Positions 26,561-35,893 are shown, numbered from the stretch's first letter. The stretch: 64,000 nt of DNA from Verrucomicrobium spinosum DSM 4136 = JCM 18804 (GCF_000172155.1 NZ_ABIZ01000001.1:7659105-7723104), one strand, 5' to 3'. A program made the numbers and translations. The notes: generated by a model not told the origin, from the sequence alone.

Positions 26561-27247
26561 ATGCGTACCTTTGCCATCGGTGACATTCACGGCTGCCAGA
26601 CTGCTCTCCAGGTTCTGGACGAACAGCTGAACTTTGGAACGGACGACGTCATCGTCACGCTGGGGGACTATGTGGATCGCGGACCCGACACCTGCGGGGT
26701 CATCGATCACCTGCTGGGCCTCTCCAAACGGGCCACGCTGGTGCCTCTGCGTGGCAACCATGAGGTCATGATGCTCAATTCCCGCACCGACTGGAGGACG
26801 CTGGACGCCTGGAAAGATTGCGGCGGGGCCGAGACCCTGGCCTCCTACGGCACCACCCTGTTGGAAGACGTGCCGGAACACCACTGGGCCTTTCTTGAGA
26901 GCACCCTGCCGTGGTACGAAACGGCCACGGACATCTTCGTTCACGCCAACCTCCGCGCCCATCTGCCTCTCGACCAGCAGTCTGAGAACGTGATCTACTG
27001 GGAACGGCTCATCATCTGCCACCCCCACATTTCCGGCCGGCGCATGATCTGCGGCCACACCCCGCAGCACGAGGGGGTACCGCTGAACTTCGGCTACGCC
27101 GTGGGGATCGATACCTACGCCTACGGCACCGGCTGGCTCACCTGTCTGGATGTGGGTTCCCCAGATGGCACCTACTGGCAGGCCAATCAGCTGGGCGAGT
27201 TCCGCACCGGAAAACTCACCCCGTTGAGCCGCATCGGCTCAGTCTGA
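26561..27247 (+). CDS. PPP-family metallophosphoesterase
   Basis: This 228-residue phosphatase has the full metal-binding set of the PPP/calcineurin-like family: FAIGDIHGC, TLGDYVDRGPDT, LRGNHEVMML, FVHANLR and ICGHTPQHEG. This pattern matches bacterial serine/threonine or diadenosine-tetraphosphate phosphatases such as PrpE/ApaH-like enzymes; the substrate cannot be fixed from sequence. The ATG at 26561 gives the motif at the very N-terminus, as usual. The open frame extends upstream through the lipoprotein gene in another frame and is not used. Its last nine bases overlap the convergent LysR gene. Confidence 0.91.
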   Translation: MRTFAIGDIHGCQTALQVLDEQLNFGTDDVIVTLGDYVDRGPDTCGVIDHLLGLSKRATLVPLRGNHEVMMLNSRTDWRTLDAWKDCGGAETLASYGTTLLEDVPEHHWAFLESTLPWYETATDIFVHANLRAHLPLDQQSENVIYWERLIICHPHISGRRMICGHTPQHEGVPLNFGYAVGIDTYAYGTGWLTCLDVGSPDGTYWQANQLGEFRTGKLTPLSRIGSV

Positions 27248-28150
27248 CGAGAGCAGCTCCAAGAAAGCCTTCATCGCGGGAGAAGTCGAACCGCCCGCCG
27301 GATGGGCAAACACATGCGTGATCACGGGTGCCTCCTTGAGCCGCACCACCTCCACACTCCCTCCCAGCACATGGGCCAGGCTTTCCGGTAGAAAGGCCAC
27401 TCCTGAGCCTGCCGCCACCATCACCGCCACCGCCTGAGCCCGGGGGGATTCCAGGACGATCCGGGGCCGGAAACCTGCCGCCGAGCAGAGTTCTCTCAGC
27501 AGAGTGGCAAAGACCGGGGCCGCCTCACTGGAAACCGCGACAAACGGCTCCCGGGCAAACTCCTTGATGGAAACCGGTTTGCGGGATGAGTTGGACCCGC
27601 CTGCGCCCAATCTGTGACCGGATGGGACAAAGGCCACGAGCGGCTCCTCCCGCCAGGGGACATGCTGCATGCCCAGCGGGCGGTCCTTCTCATCGGGCAT
27701 CAGCCCGACGAACCCACCATCCAGTGTGCCCTGTATCATCCCCAACCACTGCTCTGCGGGCGGCATGTCATGGAGCATGACCTGCACCTGAGGATGCCGC
27801 TGGCGGAAGCGCCGGAAGGTCTCCACCAGCTTTTCACTCAAAACGGCACTGACAAACCCAAGCCGCAACCGGGCCGTCTCCCCCTGCAACTGCCGCCGCA
27901 CCGCCTCCCCAGCCCGGAGCAACTGCGGTAAAATCCCCCTCGTCTCCTCCTGAAACACCGCCCCGGCTGCCGTCAGCGCCACCCCTTTTTGCGACCTCTC
28001 AAACAACGGTGCGCCAATCTTCTCCTCCAGCACCCGGATGTGCCGGGAGAGCGGCGGCTGGGCCAGATGCAGCCGGCGAGCCGCACGCGTGAAGGAGAGC
28101 TCCTCCGCCACCGCCACAAAGCACTCCAGTTCCCGCAACGAGTATTCCAT
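27239..28150 (-). CDS. LysR-family transcriptional regulator
   Basis: This 303-residue regulator has the LysR winged helix at the N-terminus (LRELECFVAVAEELSFTRAARRLHLAQPPLSRHIRVLEEKIGAPLFER) and a substrate-binding domain that begins LRLGFVSAVLSEKLVETFRRFRQRHPQV and resembles the aromatic-degradation/BenM group. It is transcribed divergently from ilvD with 105 bases between starts, so ilvD and its own gene are candidate targets. A LysR-type palindrome, ATACC-N5-GGTAT, overlaps its own start codon, which points to autorepression. The effector is unknown; branched-chain pathway intermediates are one guess. Confidence 0.9.
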   Translation of the reverse strand: MEYSLRELECFVAVAEELSFTRAARRLHLAQPPLSRHIRVLEEKIGAPLFERSQKGVALTAAGAVFQEETRGILPQLLRAGEAVRRQLQGETARLRLGFVSAVLSEKLVETFRRFRQRHPQVQVMLHDMPPAEQWLGMIQGTLDGGFVGLMPDEKDRPLGMQHVPWREEPLVAFVPSGHRLGAGGSNSSRKPVSIKEFAREPFVAVSSEAAPVFATLLRELCSAAGFRPRIVLESPRAQAVAVMVAAGSGVAFLPESLAHVLGGSVEVVRLKEAPVITHVFAHPAGGSTSPAMKAFLELLSSD

Positions 28151-28163
28151 ACCAAAACGGTAT
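28149..28163. promoter_or_regulatory. LysR-type T-N11-A operator
   Basis: ATACCAAAACGGTAT is a 5-bp inverted repeat with a 5-base centre and the T-N11-A pattern of LysR boxes. It overlaps the lysR start codon, in the lysR-ilvD divergent region. Confidence 0.55.
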
Positions 28164-28255
28164 CATAGCACGACCAAAGCTGTCATTCCAATATGGCAAC
28201 GCCAGGCCAGTTTCCCCTCATCCAAACCTTAACTCCCAACCCCCTCCTACCTTCC

Positions 28256-29932
28256 ATGAATTCCCACACCATCAAAAAAGGCCCCCTCCGTGCCCCCCAT
28301 CGCAGCCTCCTCCGTGCTACGGGGGCCATTCAGAGCGAAGCCGACTGGGACAAGCCCTTCATCGCCATCGCGAACTCCTTTGTGCAGATCATCCCCGGTC
28401 ACGCCCATCTGGATGTGGTGGGGCGCAAGGTGCGGGAGGCGGTGCGCGCCGCCGGGGGCGTGCCGTTTGAGTTCAACACCATCGGGGTGGATGACGGCAT
28501 CGCCATGGGCCATGGCGGCATGAAGTACTCCCTCGCCTCGCGCGAGATCATCGCCGACAGCGTGGAGACGATGCTCCGCGCCCACTGCTTCGACGGCGTG
28601 GTGTGCATTCCCAACTGCGACAAGATCGTGCCGGGCATGCTCATGGCCGCGGCCCGCGTGGACATCCCCACCGTGTTCGTTTCCGGCGGCCCCATGAAGG
28701 CGGGGATCCAGCCCTCCACTGGCAAGGCCCTGAACCTGACCTCCGTGTTTGAAGCGGTGGGCGCCCTTTCCGCCGATCGCATCACGGAAGAGGAACTAAC
28801 TGAGATCGAGCAGCATGCCTGCCCCACCTGCGGCTCCTGCTCGGGCATGTTTACCGCGAACTCCATGAACTGCCTCTCCGAGGCGCTCGGTCTGGCCCTG
28901 CCGGGGAACGGGTCCATCCTGGCCACCGCCCCCGCACGCGACCGACTGTTTGAGGAAGCAGGCCGCACCATCGTAGAGTTGGTGAAACACAACCTGCGCC
29001 CCTCCCACATCCTCACCCGTCAGGCGTTTGAAAACGCCCTGGCGCTGGACATGGCCATGGGCGGGTCATCCAACACCGTGCTGCATACGCTGGCCATCGC
29101 CCGGGAGGCTGGGGTGCCGCTGACCATGGCGGACTTCAACACCTTTAGCGATCGCGTGCCCCACCTCTGCAAGGTGGCCCCCTCTGGCATCCATCACATG
29201 GAGGACATCGACCGCGCCGGCGGTATTTCCGCGATCCTCAAGGCTCTGAGCCGCAAGCCAGGCGTTCTGCATCTCAATGCCCTGACCGTGACCGGCCGCA
29301 CCCTGGGGCAGACCATTGCCGATGCGGAAGTGAAGGATGCCGGGGTGATTCGTCCTATCGAAAACGCCTACTCAGAACGGGGAGGTCTGGCGGTGCTCTT
29401 TGGCAACCTCGCGCCGAACGGCAGCGTGGTGAAGGCCGCAGGCGTGTCCCCTGCCATGATGAAGTTCACCGGTCCTGCCGTGATCTTTGAATCCCAAGAC
29501 GAGGCCAACCAGGGCATCCTCACCGGCAAGGTGAAATCCGGCGATGTGGTGGTAATCCGCTACGAAGGGCCTCGCGGCGGCCCGGGCATGCAGGAGATGC
29601 TCGCCCCCACCGCCGCCATTGCCGGTCGCGGCCTGGGCGACTCCGTGGCCCTCATCACGGATGGCCGCTTCTCCGGTGCCACCCGCGGCGGTTCCATTGG
29701 TCACGTGTCCCCAGAAGCCGCTGCCGGCGGGCCCATCGCCCTGGTGGAACCGGGAGATCTTATCGAAATCGACATCCCCGCCCGGAGCATGAAGCTTCTG
29801 GTGGATGAAGCCACGCTCGCTGAACGCCGTGCCAACTGGCAGCCGCCGCAACCCAAAGTGGCCGCGAGAGGTTTCCTGGCCCGGTATGCGAAGCTGGTAA
29901 ACAGCGCGGATACGGGCGCGGTGCTGGAGTAG
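28256..29932 (+). CDS. ilvD: Dihydroxy-acid dehydratase
   Basis: This Fe-S enzyme makes 2-keto acids in isoleucine, valine and pantothenate synthesis. The 558-residue sequence has the cluster-ligand cysteines in [13 protein letters not shown] and [19 protein letters not shown], the catalytic region [10 protein letters not shown] and the C-terminal [12 protein letters not shown] and [21 protein letters not shown]. The ATG at 28256 gives the family start ([16 protein letters not shown]); the extension to 28193 is not conserved-looking. No other ilv gene is adjacent, so it is monocistronic or regulated by the divergent LysR gene. Confidence 0.97.
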   Translation: MNSHTIKKGPLRAPHRSLLRATGAIQSEADWDKPFIAIANSFVQIIPGHAHLDVVGRKVREAVRAAGGVPFEFNTIGVDDGIAMGHGGMKYSLASREIIADSVETMLRAHCFDGVVCIPNCDKIVPGMLMAAARVDIPTVFVSGGPMKAGIQPSTGKALNLTSVFEAVGALSADRITEEELTEIEQHACPTCGSCSGMFTANSMNCLSEALGLALPGNGSILATAPARDRLFEEAGRTIVELVKHNLRPSHILTRQAFENALALDMAMGGSSNTVLHTLAIAREAGVPLTMADFNTFSDRVPHLCKVAPSGIHHMEDIDRAGGISAILKALSRKPGVLHLNALTVTGRTLGQTIADAEVKDAGVIRPIENAYSERGGLAVLFGNLAPNGSVVKAAGVSPAMMKFTGPAVIFESQDEANQGILTGKVKSGDVVVIRYEGPRGGPGMQEMLAPTAAIAGRGLGDSVALITDGRFSGATRGGSIGHVSPEAAAGGPIALVEPGDLIEIDIPARSMKLLVDEATLAERRANWQPPQPKVAARGFLARYAKLVNSADTGAVLE

Positions 29933-30727
29933 AGAGGGCGGCGATAATGAGCGATCGGCGGCGCATCCAGCAGGCGAAAGCGGTGGCACTTGTGATGTTC
30001 TAGAACCACCGTGCTTCAACAGCGCCGGCGACGTCCATTTTATTTTCAGCCTGCCTCAGCTTGCAATGGGTTCAGCGTGTTTCCCTCCGCCAGAGAGCGC
30101 TCAAAGCCGGTGTAGTTGTCGACGTGAGGAGGCACAAATTTCCCGGCATGTGGCGATGTGCCGGGAAATAGGATCAAGAGCCCAAGGTGCGAGCCAGGGC
30201 GGGTGGGAGCAGGGCGTTGGGTTGGAGAATGTCCCTTGCGATATCGAAGCCGCAGACGCTTCAGTCAGTGCCTGCCAAAGAACCTGGGTGGTGAAGCATC
30301 GACTGACAGGCTTCAGATGACCTGTGCCTGGGAAGCTCGGGGAGCGCACCCATCCTGCGTGCTGTTTGCGGCATCTTGCCGCAAACGTCAGTCAGCGCAT
30401 GACATCAGGTCCAACTGACGTGGGGGTGTTGATGGCGGGGAGGAGGAAGCAGATGCTGTCAGCCGGCCCACCTGATCCTCCTCTGCGGAGGTACCCAACG
30501 TTGACTCGCTTAGGGCTCGTCCAACGTTGGGCTGTGTTAGAGATCCCCGTTGGGGATCAGCTTCGACCTGGGGCGGCCACCCCAAAATGCGTGCTGTTGG
30601 TCTGTTCTCCTCACGTGGACAACTACAGGGGCGATCTTCGATCATCAAACACGACTCCATGCCCCAAGCCCGGTCCAATTTCACCCCTCTGTCCCCTCTG
30701 CGCCTCCGTGGTTAATCCTGAAACTCC
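29933..30727. other. Gene-free stretch carrying a structured repeat element
   Basis: No gene was seen in these 795 bases. Most is the 515-bp element at 30112-30626. A 13-base GGCGAAAGCGGTG at 29973-29985 matches the end of the 52-bp repeat family but is too short to call a copy. Confidence 0.65.
30112..30626. repeat. 515-bp structured element with terminal inverted repeats
   Basis: The ends are inverted 20-mers with one mismatch (GTAGTTGTCGACGTGAGGAG at 30112-30131; its complement at 30607-30626). Four strong stem-loops lie inside: 30139-30168 (TTTCCCGGCA/TGCCGGGAAA), 30364-30386 (GTTTGCGGCA/TGCCGCAAAC), 30494-30531 (CCCAACGTTG/CAACGTTGGG, loop ACTCGCTTAGGGCTCGTC) and 30542-30558 (GATCCCC/GGGGATC). 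The last two recur with compensatory stem changes in the 2845-3100 copy. It encodes no credible protein, so it is a non-autonomous, MITE-like or REP-like element. Confidence 0.8.
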
Positions 30728-32080
30728 TCATCCCCCTTTCGCCCCCGCCTTCTTCTTCACTTTCCCGCTTCCACTTCCACCCGCCATCAATTCCTCAATC
30801 TCCTCCACCTCGATCGGCATGGTGGGCATGAGATCCGTGTTCCCCCTGGCGGTGATGACGACATCGTTCTCGATGCGCACGCCGATGCCTTCCTCCCGGA
30901 TATAGATGCCGGGCTCCACGGTCAAAACCATGCCGGGCGAGAGCTTCTGCCACATGTTGCCCACGTCATGCACATCCAGCCCCAGATGATGGCTGGTGCC
31001 GTGCATGAAGTACTTCTTGTACGCCGGACGGCTGGGATCGCGGTCCCGGGCGGTCTTCACGTCCGAACGGTTCAGCAGCTTGAGCTTGATGAGCTCCTCC
31101 TCCACAAACGCGCCGACCTCCTCCTGATAGGCCCTGATCTGCACGCCGGGTTTCAGGAGCTTGCGCGCGTGCTTGTGGGTGCGGAGCACGGCATTGTACA
31201 CGTCCCGCTGGCGGGGGGTGTACCGGCCATTCACCGGAATGGTGCGGGTGAGGTCCGCATGGTAGTTTCCCAACTTCGCGCCGAAGTCCAGCAGCAGCAG
31301 ATCCCCGTCATTGCAGCGGGCATTGTTGGTGATGTAGTGCAGGACACAGGCGTTCTTGCCGCTCCCAACGATGGGGCTGAAGGCGTGCCCCTGAGCTCCC
31401 TGGCGAATGAACTCGTGGATCATCTCCGCCTCCACCTCGTACTCCATGACCCCGGGCTTCACAAAGCCGAGGATGCGGCGGAAGGCGGACTCGGTGACCG
31501 CAATGGCCTCCTTCAGCGCGGTGACCTCGGCCGGGGCCTTGATGATCCGCAGCTCGTGCAGGAGCGGGGCCAGACGCTCGTAACGGTGCAGAGGAAACTC
31601 CTGCTGACAGCGCGTGATGAAACGACGCTCCCGGGTCTCCACCTCCACGGTGGCACGCAGGGATTCGTTCGTATTCAGGAAAACCTGCCTGGCCTGGCAC
31701 ATGGCCATGCGGAAGAAGCGGTCAAACTGGTCCAGCCAATGGATGGAGCCCGCTGCCACCCCGCTGGCGGCAGACGCCTGGTCCTTGGTCAGTCGTTCGC
31801 CTTCCCATACCGCGATCATCTCGCTGGTCTCGCGAAGAAAGATCATCTCCCGCATGGAGGGATCCGGCGCATCCGGGAAGAGCATGAGGATGGTCTCTTC
31901 CTGATCCACCCCGCTGAGGTAGTAGAGATCACTGCTCTGGACGAAGCCCAGGGTGCCGTCCGCGTTGGTCGGATACACGTCATTGGCGTGCAGAATGACC
32001 AGTGACCCCGGGGGAAGGGATTTGCAGAGACGCTTGCGGGCTGCGGCAAAAACTGTCGGGGGCATGGGACGATAGCGCAT
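30728..32080 (-). CDS. pepP: Xaa-Pro aminopeptidase (aminopeptidase P)
   Basis: This 450-residue M24-family enzyme removes N-terminal residues that precede proline. The N-terminal domain is the aminopeptidase P type (SDLYYLSGVDQEETILMLFPD). The C-terminal pita-bread domain has the dimetal ligands in LLLLDFGAKLGNYHADLTRTIPVNG (two Asp), FMHGTSHHLGLDVHD (His), VLTVEPGIYI (Glu) and GVRIENDVVIT (Glu). A Gly/Ser/Lys-rich tail of about 15 residues at the C-terminus is not part of the fold. No signal peptide is present; it is probably cytoplasmic. It stands alone. Confidence 0.94.
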   Translation of the reverse strand: MRYRPMPPTVFAAARKRLCKSLPPGSLVILHANDVYPTNADGTLGFVQSSDLYYLSGVDQEETILMLFPDAPDPSMREMIFLRETSEMIAVWEGERLTKDQASAASGVAAGSIHWLDQFDRFFRMAMCQARQVFLNTNESLRATVEVETRERRFITRCQQEFPLHRYERLAPLLHELRIIKAPAEVTALKEAIAVTESAFRRILGFVKPGVMEYEVEAEMIHEFIRQGAQGHAFSPIVGSGKNACVLHYITNNARCNDGDLLLLDFGAKLGNYHADLTRTIPVNGRYTPRQRDVYNAVLRTHKHARKLLKPGVQIRAYQEEVGAFVEEELIKLKLLNRSDVKTARDRDPSRPAYKKYFMHGTSHHLGLDVHDVGNMWQKLSPGMVLTVEPGIYIREEGIGVRIENDVVITARGNTDLMPTMPIEVEEIEELMAGGSGSGKVKKKAGAKGG

Positions 32081-32249
32081 GGCGGGGAAGGAAGACTCAA
32101 ATGAAAAACTTCAAACAACAAACTTCAACCATCACTGCGGGGCGATGCTGGCATTACGAAGTGCAAAGGGATGTCGGGCGCAGCAACGCTGGGACGCGAT
32201 TTACGGCCCCTTGAGCAGCACCTGTGCTGCACCCATCTTCGTGGAAGAG

Positions 32250-33254
32250 CTATCTTCCGGCCACGGTGGCCGTGGAAAAGCCAGGCAGCATCTGCTCTTC
32301 GCCGCAGCGGCAGGCATGCCGTATCTGATTCAGGATGGCGTTATGCATCGCCGCGGGCACCGCATCGGTGCTGACTGCGGGCTTGCCCGCACCTTCCAGA
32401 AGACGGGTCACGGCTTTGGCACCAGACTGGTAACCTGTCTCAAGGAGCAATGACCGCACCTTGCCGGGCAACAGGCCGGGATGCGGGGTCTCGGTCACCA
32501 CCTCGATCACGCGCTTCCCAGACTCCCGGGCCTGACGCATGCGCATCTGGTGCAGGGTGCCGTTGATGGTGTCGTGCGAAGCCGCGAAACCAGTGGCCAC
32601 GGAGGGCCAGCGCGGGACGCACTCCGTGCCACGCACATGCTCAATGCGGTGCAGCACAATGGTGTGGATCTCCGGATCCTCCAGCCAATGATCAAAGGGG
32701 ATCTCCAGGGCCACGCCACCGTCACACCAGCGCATGCCGTCAATGACTTGGTTGCAAAAGAGCCCGGGGACGGCGCAGCTCGCCATGACCCACTGGGCGA
32801 TGTCCCCCTCCTCCACGAGCACGCACTCGCGGCGGGTCAGGTTGGTCACGGCCAGTTGCACGCGAGGATGGGTGCACTCCTCCAGCCGTTGCTTGGGCAG
32901 ATGCTTGCGGAGGAACTGGACAAAGTTGTGCCCGGAGAGGATGCCCGAGCAGACCAGGGTGCTCACCACGCCCGGAAACCGCAGCGGAGCCGCCCAGTCC
33001 AGAAAGGCCCGCCGCAGCCCGCGCCGCATCACAAACGCCTCCAGATCCGCCCCCTGCAACCCGACCCCACAGAGCGCGGCCGCCACCGCTCCGGCGGAGG
33101 TGCCGGACATGTGAGAGGGGAAAATGCCCTGGTCATGCAGTGCCCTCATGAAGGCCGTGTGGGAGTAAAAGCCGAAGAACGAGGACCCCAGAGCGACTGC
33201 CAGCCCCTTGGAGGCCGGAGGTTGTAGCGGGGTGGTAGTGGGCATCGAGCTCAT
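32250..33254 (-). CDS. Patatin-like phospholipase
   Basis: This 334-residue predicted lipid acyl hydrolase has the Ser-Asp dyad of the patatin family: the nucleophile Ser53 in GTSAGAVAAAL, an N-terminal glycine-rich oxyanion stretch (LGSSFFGFY) and Asp178 in WCDGGVALEIPFDHW. Spacing fits the bacterial RssA/YlbK-like group. No signal peptide is visible, so it is likely cytoplasmic or membrane-peripheral. The start is an ATG at 33254; MSSMPTT has a second Met at residue 4. A cluster of cysteines near the C-terminus (HACRCGEE) is unusual. Its substrate is unknown. Confidence 0.9.
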   Translation of the reverse strand: MSSMPTTTPLQPPASKGLAVALGSSFFGFYSHTAFMRALHDQGIFPSHMSGTSAGAVAAALCGVGLQGADLEAFVMRRGLRRAFLDWAAPLRFPGVVSTLVCSGILSGHNFVQFLRKHLPKQRLEECTHPRVQLAVTNLTRRECVLVEEGDIAQWVMASCAVPGLFCNQVIDGMRWCDGGVALEIPFDHWLEDPEIHTIVLHRIEHVRGTECVPRWPSVATGFAASHDTINGTLHQMRMRQARESGKRVIEVVTETPHPGLLPGKVRSLLLETGYQSGAKAVTRLLEGAGKPAVSTDAVPAAMHNAILNQIRHACRCGEEQMLPGFSTATVAGR

Positions 33255-33390
33255 GTTTCGGTACAGAAGAGGGCCGGTAGAATGCCCGGGTGAAGGGCCT
33301 TTTCAAGGCGGGAGTGGCGGGAGCCCCCGTTGCCCATGCATGTTCAATGCCAAGGGTCTGTGACACGCCCTGCCCGCCCCTAAAACGAAA

Positions 33391-33421
33391 GCGGGGACGG
33401 AACTGGTCGTTCCGTCCCCGC
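33391..33421 (-). terminator. Terminator after the GDSL esterase gene
   Basis: GCGGGGACGGA and TCCGTCCCCGC form an 11-bp stem with a 9-base loop. On the minus strand it is followed by TTTCGTTTTA, and it lies 38 bases past the stop of the GDSL gene. Confidence 0.8.
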
Positions 33422-33458
33422 CGGGGTGATGTGGGAAAGGTGAATCTGTTTCCCTGGA

Positions 33459-34742
33459 TCAGAGCACCGGCTCCACCTTGAGCGTGTGCTTCACGGGCAC
33501 CAGCTTGCTGCGCACCTGGGCGTCCAGCTTTTCCTGCTTGGCCAGCATCTTCTGCTTCAGGGTCGAGATCGCGGCCGCGAACTCCGCGTCGTTCTTGATG
33601 TCCTCCGCGAAGTTGCGGAAGTTGGTGATCAGGCCCTTGATCATGGGGGTCTCATACCCCTGCTTGGCCCCAAGAGCGCTCAGCAGACCCTGGAAAGCGG
33701 CGTCGAAGGGGGTCTTGGCGAATTCCGCGGGAAGGTTGATCCCGGCGGTAAGCTGCTCCTTGGTGAACTCCTTGGACTCCGTGCCCCAGGTGACCTTGGC
33801 CTTGGGAGCATCGAGGTTCTTCACCTTCAAGATGAGGCGGTTCAGATCCTGGTTGAAGCTGGTGTAAGGCAGAATGCTGCGGGTGCTGCCGGAGCCGACG
33901 GGGTTCCCGTCAAAGCAGAACGGCCAGGTGGCACTCTCCAGCTCCACGGTGCCGTCCTTGCCGCCCAGCACCTTGTGCCCGCCTATGGCCGAGCCAGCGC
34001 CCTTCAGATCCACCGTGATCTCGCCGATATCGCCGCTCACGCCGAGCCCCTTCAGGAAGGACTGCGCCATGAGGAGCTGACCGTTGGCATTGGGGTGCAC
34101 CCCATCACGGCCACAGACGTCGTAGTCATCGCCCAGGCCCGCCTTGGCTTTGGCCATGACGCTCACCATGTTGTCGTGCACATTGGCAAAGGCGTACTTG
34201 GCCTCCAGCGCGAGCTTCTGATCAATGTCCCGCAGGTGGGCAAGGTTGTCATTGTACTGGGCCGGAGTGGCACCCGGGCGGGCGAAGAACTTCGTGTCCA
34301 CCGCACCGGGAGAACCCACGACCACGTTCTTCACGCCCAGCTCCTGGAGCCTGGCCAGGACGAGCCGCATGTTTTTCTCGTAGTCCGCCCCGATGGTGTC
34401 TGCGAAGGGCACATAGCGCCCGTCATTCATGCCATAGCAGAGGGTGGCCACAGTGGGATTGAAGACGGCCAAGTCATTGATGGCCCTCTGCGCAAATCCG
34501 CCGGCGGTTTCCCCACTCCAGCCGAACTGGAAGACCTTGATGTCCTGGCGGCCCAGACAAGCCAGCAGGTAGGCCTCGATGTAGCGGGAGTACTGCTTCT
34601 GCTCCGTGATGGAGTCTCCAATGATGGCCACACGGGCATTGGGCGGGAGCTGGGAGACGGCAGCGGGCTCACGGGCGGAGAGCACCGGAGCCAGGGCAGC
34701 AAGAACCAACGGCAGGGCGAGGAAACGAAGATTCAGTTTCAT
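33459..34742 (-). CDS. Secreted SGNH/GDSL hydrolase
   Basis: This 427-residue protein has a signal peptide (MKLNLRFLALPLVLAALAPVLSA) and an SGNH hydrolase domain: block I AIIGDSITE with nucleophile Ser44, block II with Gly in FGWSGETAGGF, block III GMNDGR with Asn, and block V CGRDGVHPNANGQ with the Asp/His pair. The C-terminal half (about 240-427) resembles an extra domain seen in Planctomycete and Verrucomicrobial GDSL proteins and may bind the substrate. A carbohydrate-esterase role is plausible but unproven. The ATG at 34742 is used because it places the signal peptide at the N-terminus. Confidence 0.9.
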   Translation of the reverse strand: MKLNLRFLALPLVLAALAPVLSAREPAAVSQLPPNARVAIIGDSITEQKQYSRYIEAYLLACLGRQDIKVFQFGWSGETAGGFAQRAINDLAVFNPTVATLCYGMNDGRYVPFADTIGADYEKNMRLVLARLQELGVKNVVVGSPGAVDTKFFARPGATPAQYNDNLAHLRDIDQKLALEAKYAFANVHDNMVSVMAKAKAGLGDDYDVCGRDGVHPNANGQLLMAQSFLKGLGVSGDIGEITVDLKGAGSAIGGHKVLGGKDGTVELESATWPFCFDGNPVGSGSTRSILPYTSFNQDLNRLILKVKNLDAPKAKVTWGTESKEFTKEQLTAGINLPAEFAKTPFDAAFQGLLSALGAKQGYETPMIKGLITNFRNFAEDIKNDAEFAAAISTLKQKMLAKQEKLDAQVRSKLVPVKHTLKVEPVL

Positions 34743-34888
34743 GAAGGAGGTGAGGAGGTCAAACAAGCACGATCCCCGGCCCAATACGCCGGGGGCACAC
34801 AAACGCCCGCCAACCGCGTCCTCGTTCAACGACTGACGTTTTTTCATCTTCAAGTTGCCCGGTGACAACCCAGCTTGCACCCGGCAGA

Positions 34889-35287
34889 TCAGGGTTGTTT
34901 CCGCGCCAGTTGGCCCTCAATCCACCAGCGACCGCCCTGGTACTGCAGACGATACGCATCCGAAGCGATCTTCTGGCCCTCAACCATCACTGCCACCTCG
35001 ACCTCGGCCGTGGTGTCGCATTGGGAGCGGGTGGTGAAGGTGGGCTCAGCATCCAGCGGTGCCCCCGCCCCGTTCCCCCACCCTACGCTGCCACCTGCGA
35101 AGCAGCGCTCCGGCTGGAGCCAGTAGTCCTCTGCCACCAGGGAGGCCTCCTGCATGAGCAGCGTCATCTGGGCCAGGCCATTGATCTTGCCCGCGTCCGC
35201 CATGGCCTTGAACTTCAGCGCCTGCTCACGCATGGCCCCCACATAGGCGGCCACAGTCTGCTCGGGAGTGAGGATGTCTTCTGCCAC
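34889..35287 (-). CDS. Conserved hypothetical protein, 132 residues
   Basis: No family was recognised. The protein starts with a helical segment (ILTPEQTVAAYVGAMREQALKFKAMADAGKINGLAQMTLLMQEAS) and ends in beta-rich sequence (AEVEVAVMVEGQKIASDAYRLQYQGGRWWIEGQL) resembling the NTF2-like or DUF4878 kind of small alpha+beta fold, which is a guess. The start is GTG at 35287; an in-frame stop sits four codons upstream and no other Met precedes residue 19. Its first 17 codons lie inside a 169-bp direct repeat whose other copy, at 38893-39060, carries a truncated copy of the same gene start. It was originally divergent from the glutathione peroxidase gene. Confidence 0.75.
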   Translation of the reverse strand: MAEDILTPEQTVAAYVGAMREQALKFKAMADAGKINGLAQMTLLMQEASLVAEDYWLQPERCFAGGSVGWGNGAGAPLDAEPTFTTRSQCDTTAEVEVAVMVEGQKIASDAYRLQYQGGRWWIEGQLARKQP

Positions 35288-35405
35288 GAAGGCAGCCTAG
35301 CGGGTTCGCCCTGCCGGAAAAACTGAATTCTCCATGCAACTCTACGGCTTGAAAGTTTGACGCGGGAATCCCGTGTTGTCCCCCCGCATGAAGAAGCTGT
35401 TGCTC
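35237..35405. repeat. Direct repeat, left copy (A) flanking the inserted cassette
   Basis: This 169-base block matches 38893-39060 with about five substitutions and one base fewer in a C-run. It contains the first 17 codons of the 132-residue gene (minus strand), the divergent promoter region, and the first six codons of the glutathione peroxidase gene (plus strand). Beyond 35405 the similarity stops. Confidence 0.93.
35388..35405 (+). pseudogene. 5' fragment of the glutathione peroxidase gene at the left junction
   Basis: ATG AAG AAG CTG TTG CTC is the start of the peroxidase signal peptide (MKKLLL), with its upstream region, in repeat copy A. The frame then runs into unrelated cassette sequence and ends at 35621. 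The intact gene is at 39043-39591. Confidence 0.85.
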
Positions 35406-35440
35406 GTTCGCGTTATGCAAACGGTTTTCACAGCTCACTC

Positions 35441-35875
35441 TCAGTGTTCAACACTGATAATGATGTCGTTTCCATCGACCTCTATTCGCGCTTCTCGACC
35501 ACTAGGTTCCCTGAGGGCTACCTTCACACGTGCGAGATTGCTTTGTGTCTTGACGAATCCAAATTGGGAAAACCACTCTTCACACTGCTGCATCATTGCG
35601 GGATCGTATTTGGGGACATGAATCAGCAAAATGTTTGCGCTCTTGCCAGTCGGTTCGCCTGGGGAGTAAAAATATTGTTTTTCGCCCGGTATAAGGTCGG
35701 GCGGGAATGCCCTTACAGCACGACTTCTCAGCAGCAATTCACCCATGAGAGTTCCGTGATGCAACTCGACGGTGGAGTCGATGAAAAACATCGCATAGGC
35801 AAACAACGCGACGCACGCAATCCCCGCAATGAGCAGTAGTGCTCCGAGGAAGTGAAAGAGCCGTTTAAGGGTCAA
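35441..35875 (-). CDS. Membrane-anchored hypothetical protein, last gene of the cassette
   Basis: This 144-residue protein has one N-terminal membrane segment (RLFHFLGALLLIAGIACVALFAYAMFF, about residues 5-31) and a small soluble domain outside the cytoplasm (about 32-144), with a hydrophobic IISVEH-type end. No family was recognised. It begins 18 bases after the stop of the 249-residue gene on the same strand, so it is probably the last gene of the cassette operon. Position and topology would suit an immunity or accessory protein for the upstream RHS-tip protein, but nothing in the sequence proves it. Confidence 0.68.
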   Translation of the reverse strand: MTLKRLFHFLGALLLIAGIACVALFAYAMFFIDSTVELHHGTLMGELLLRSRAVRAFPPDLIPGEKQYFYSPGEPTGKSANILLIHVPKYDPAMMQQCEEWFSQFGFVKTQSNLARVKVALREPSGREARIEVDGNDIIISVEH

Positions 35876-35893
35876 AGAGCAGGGAAATCGCCC

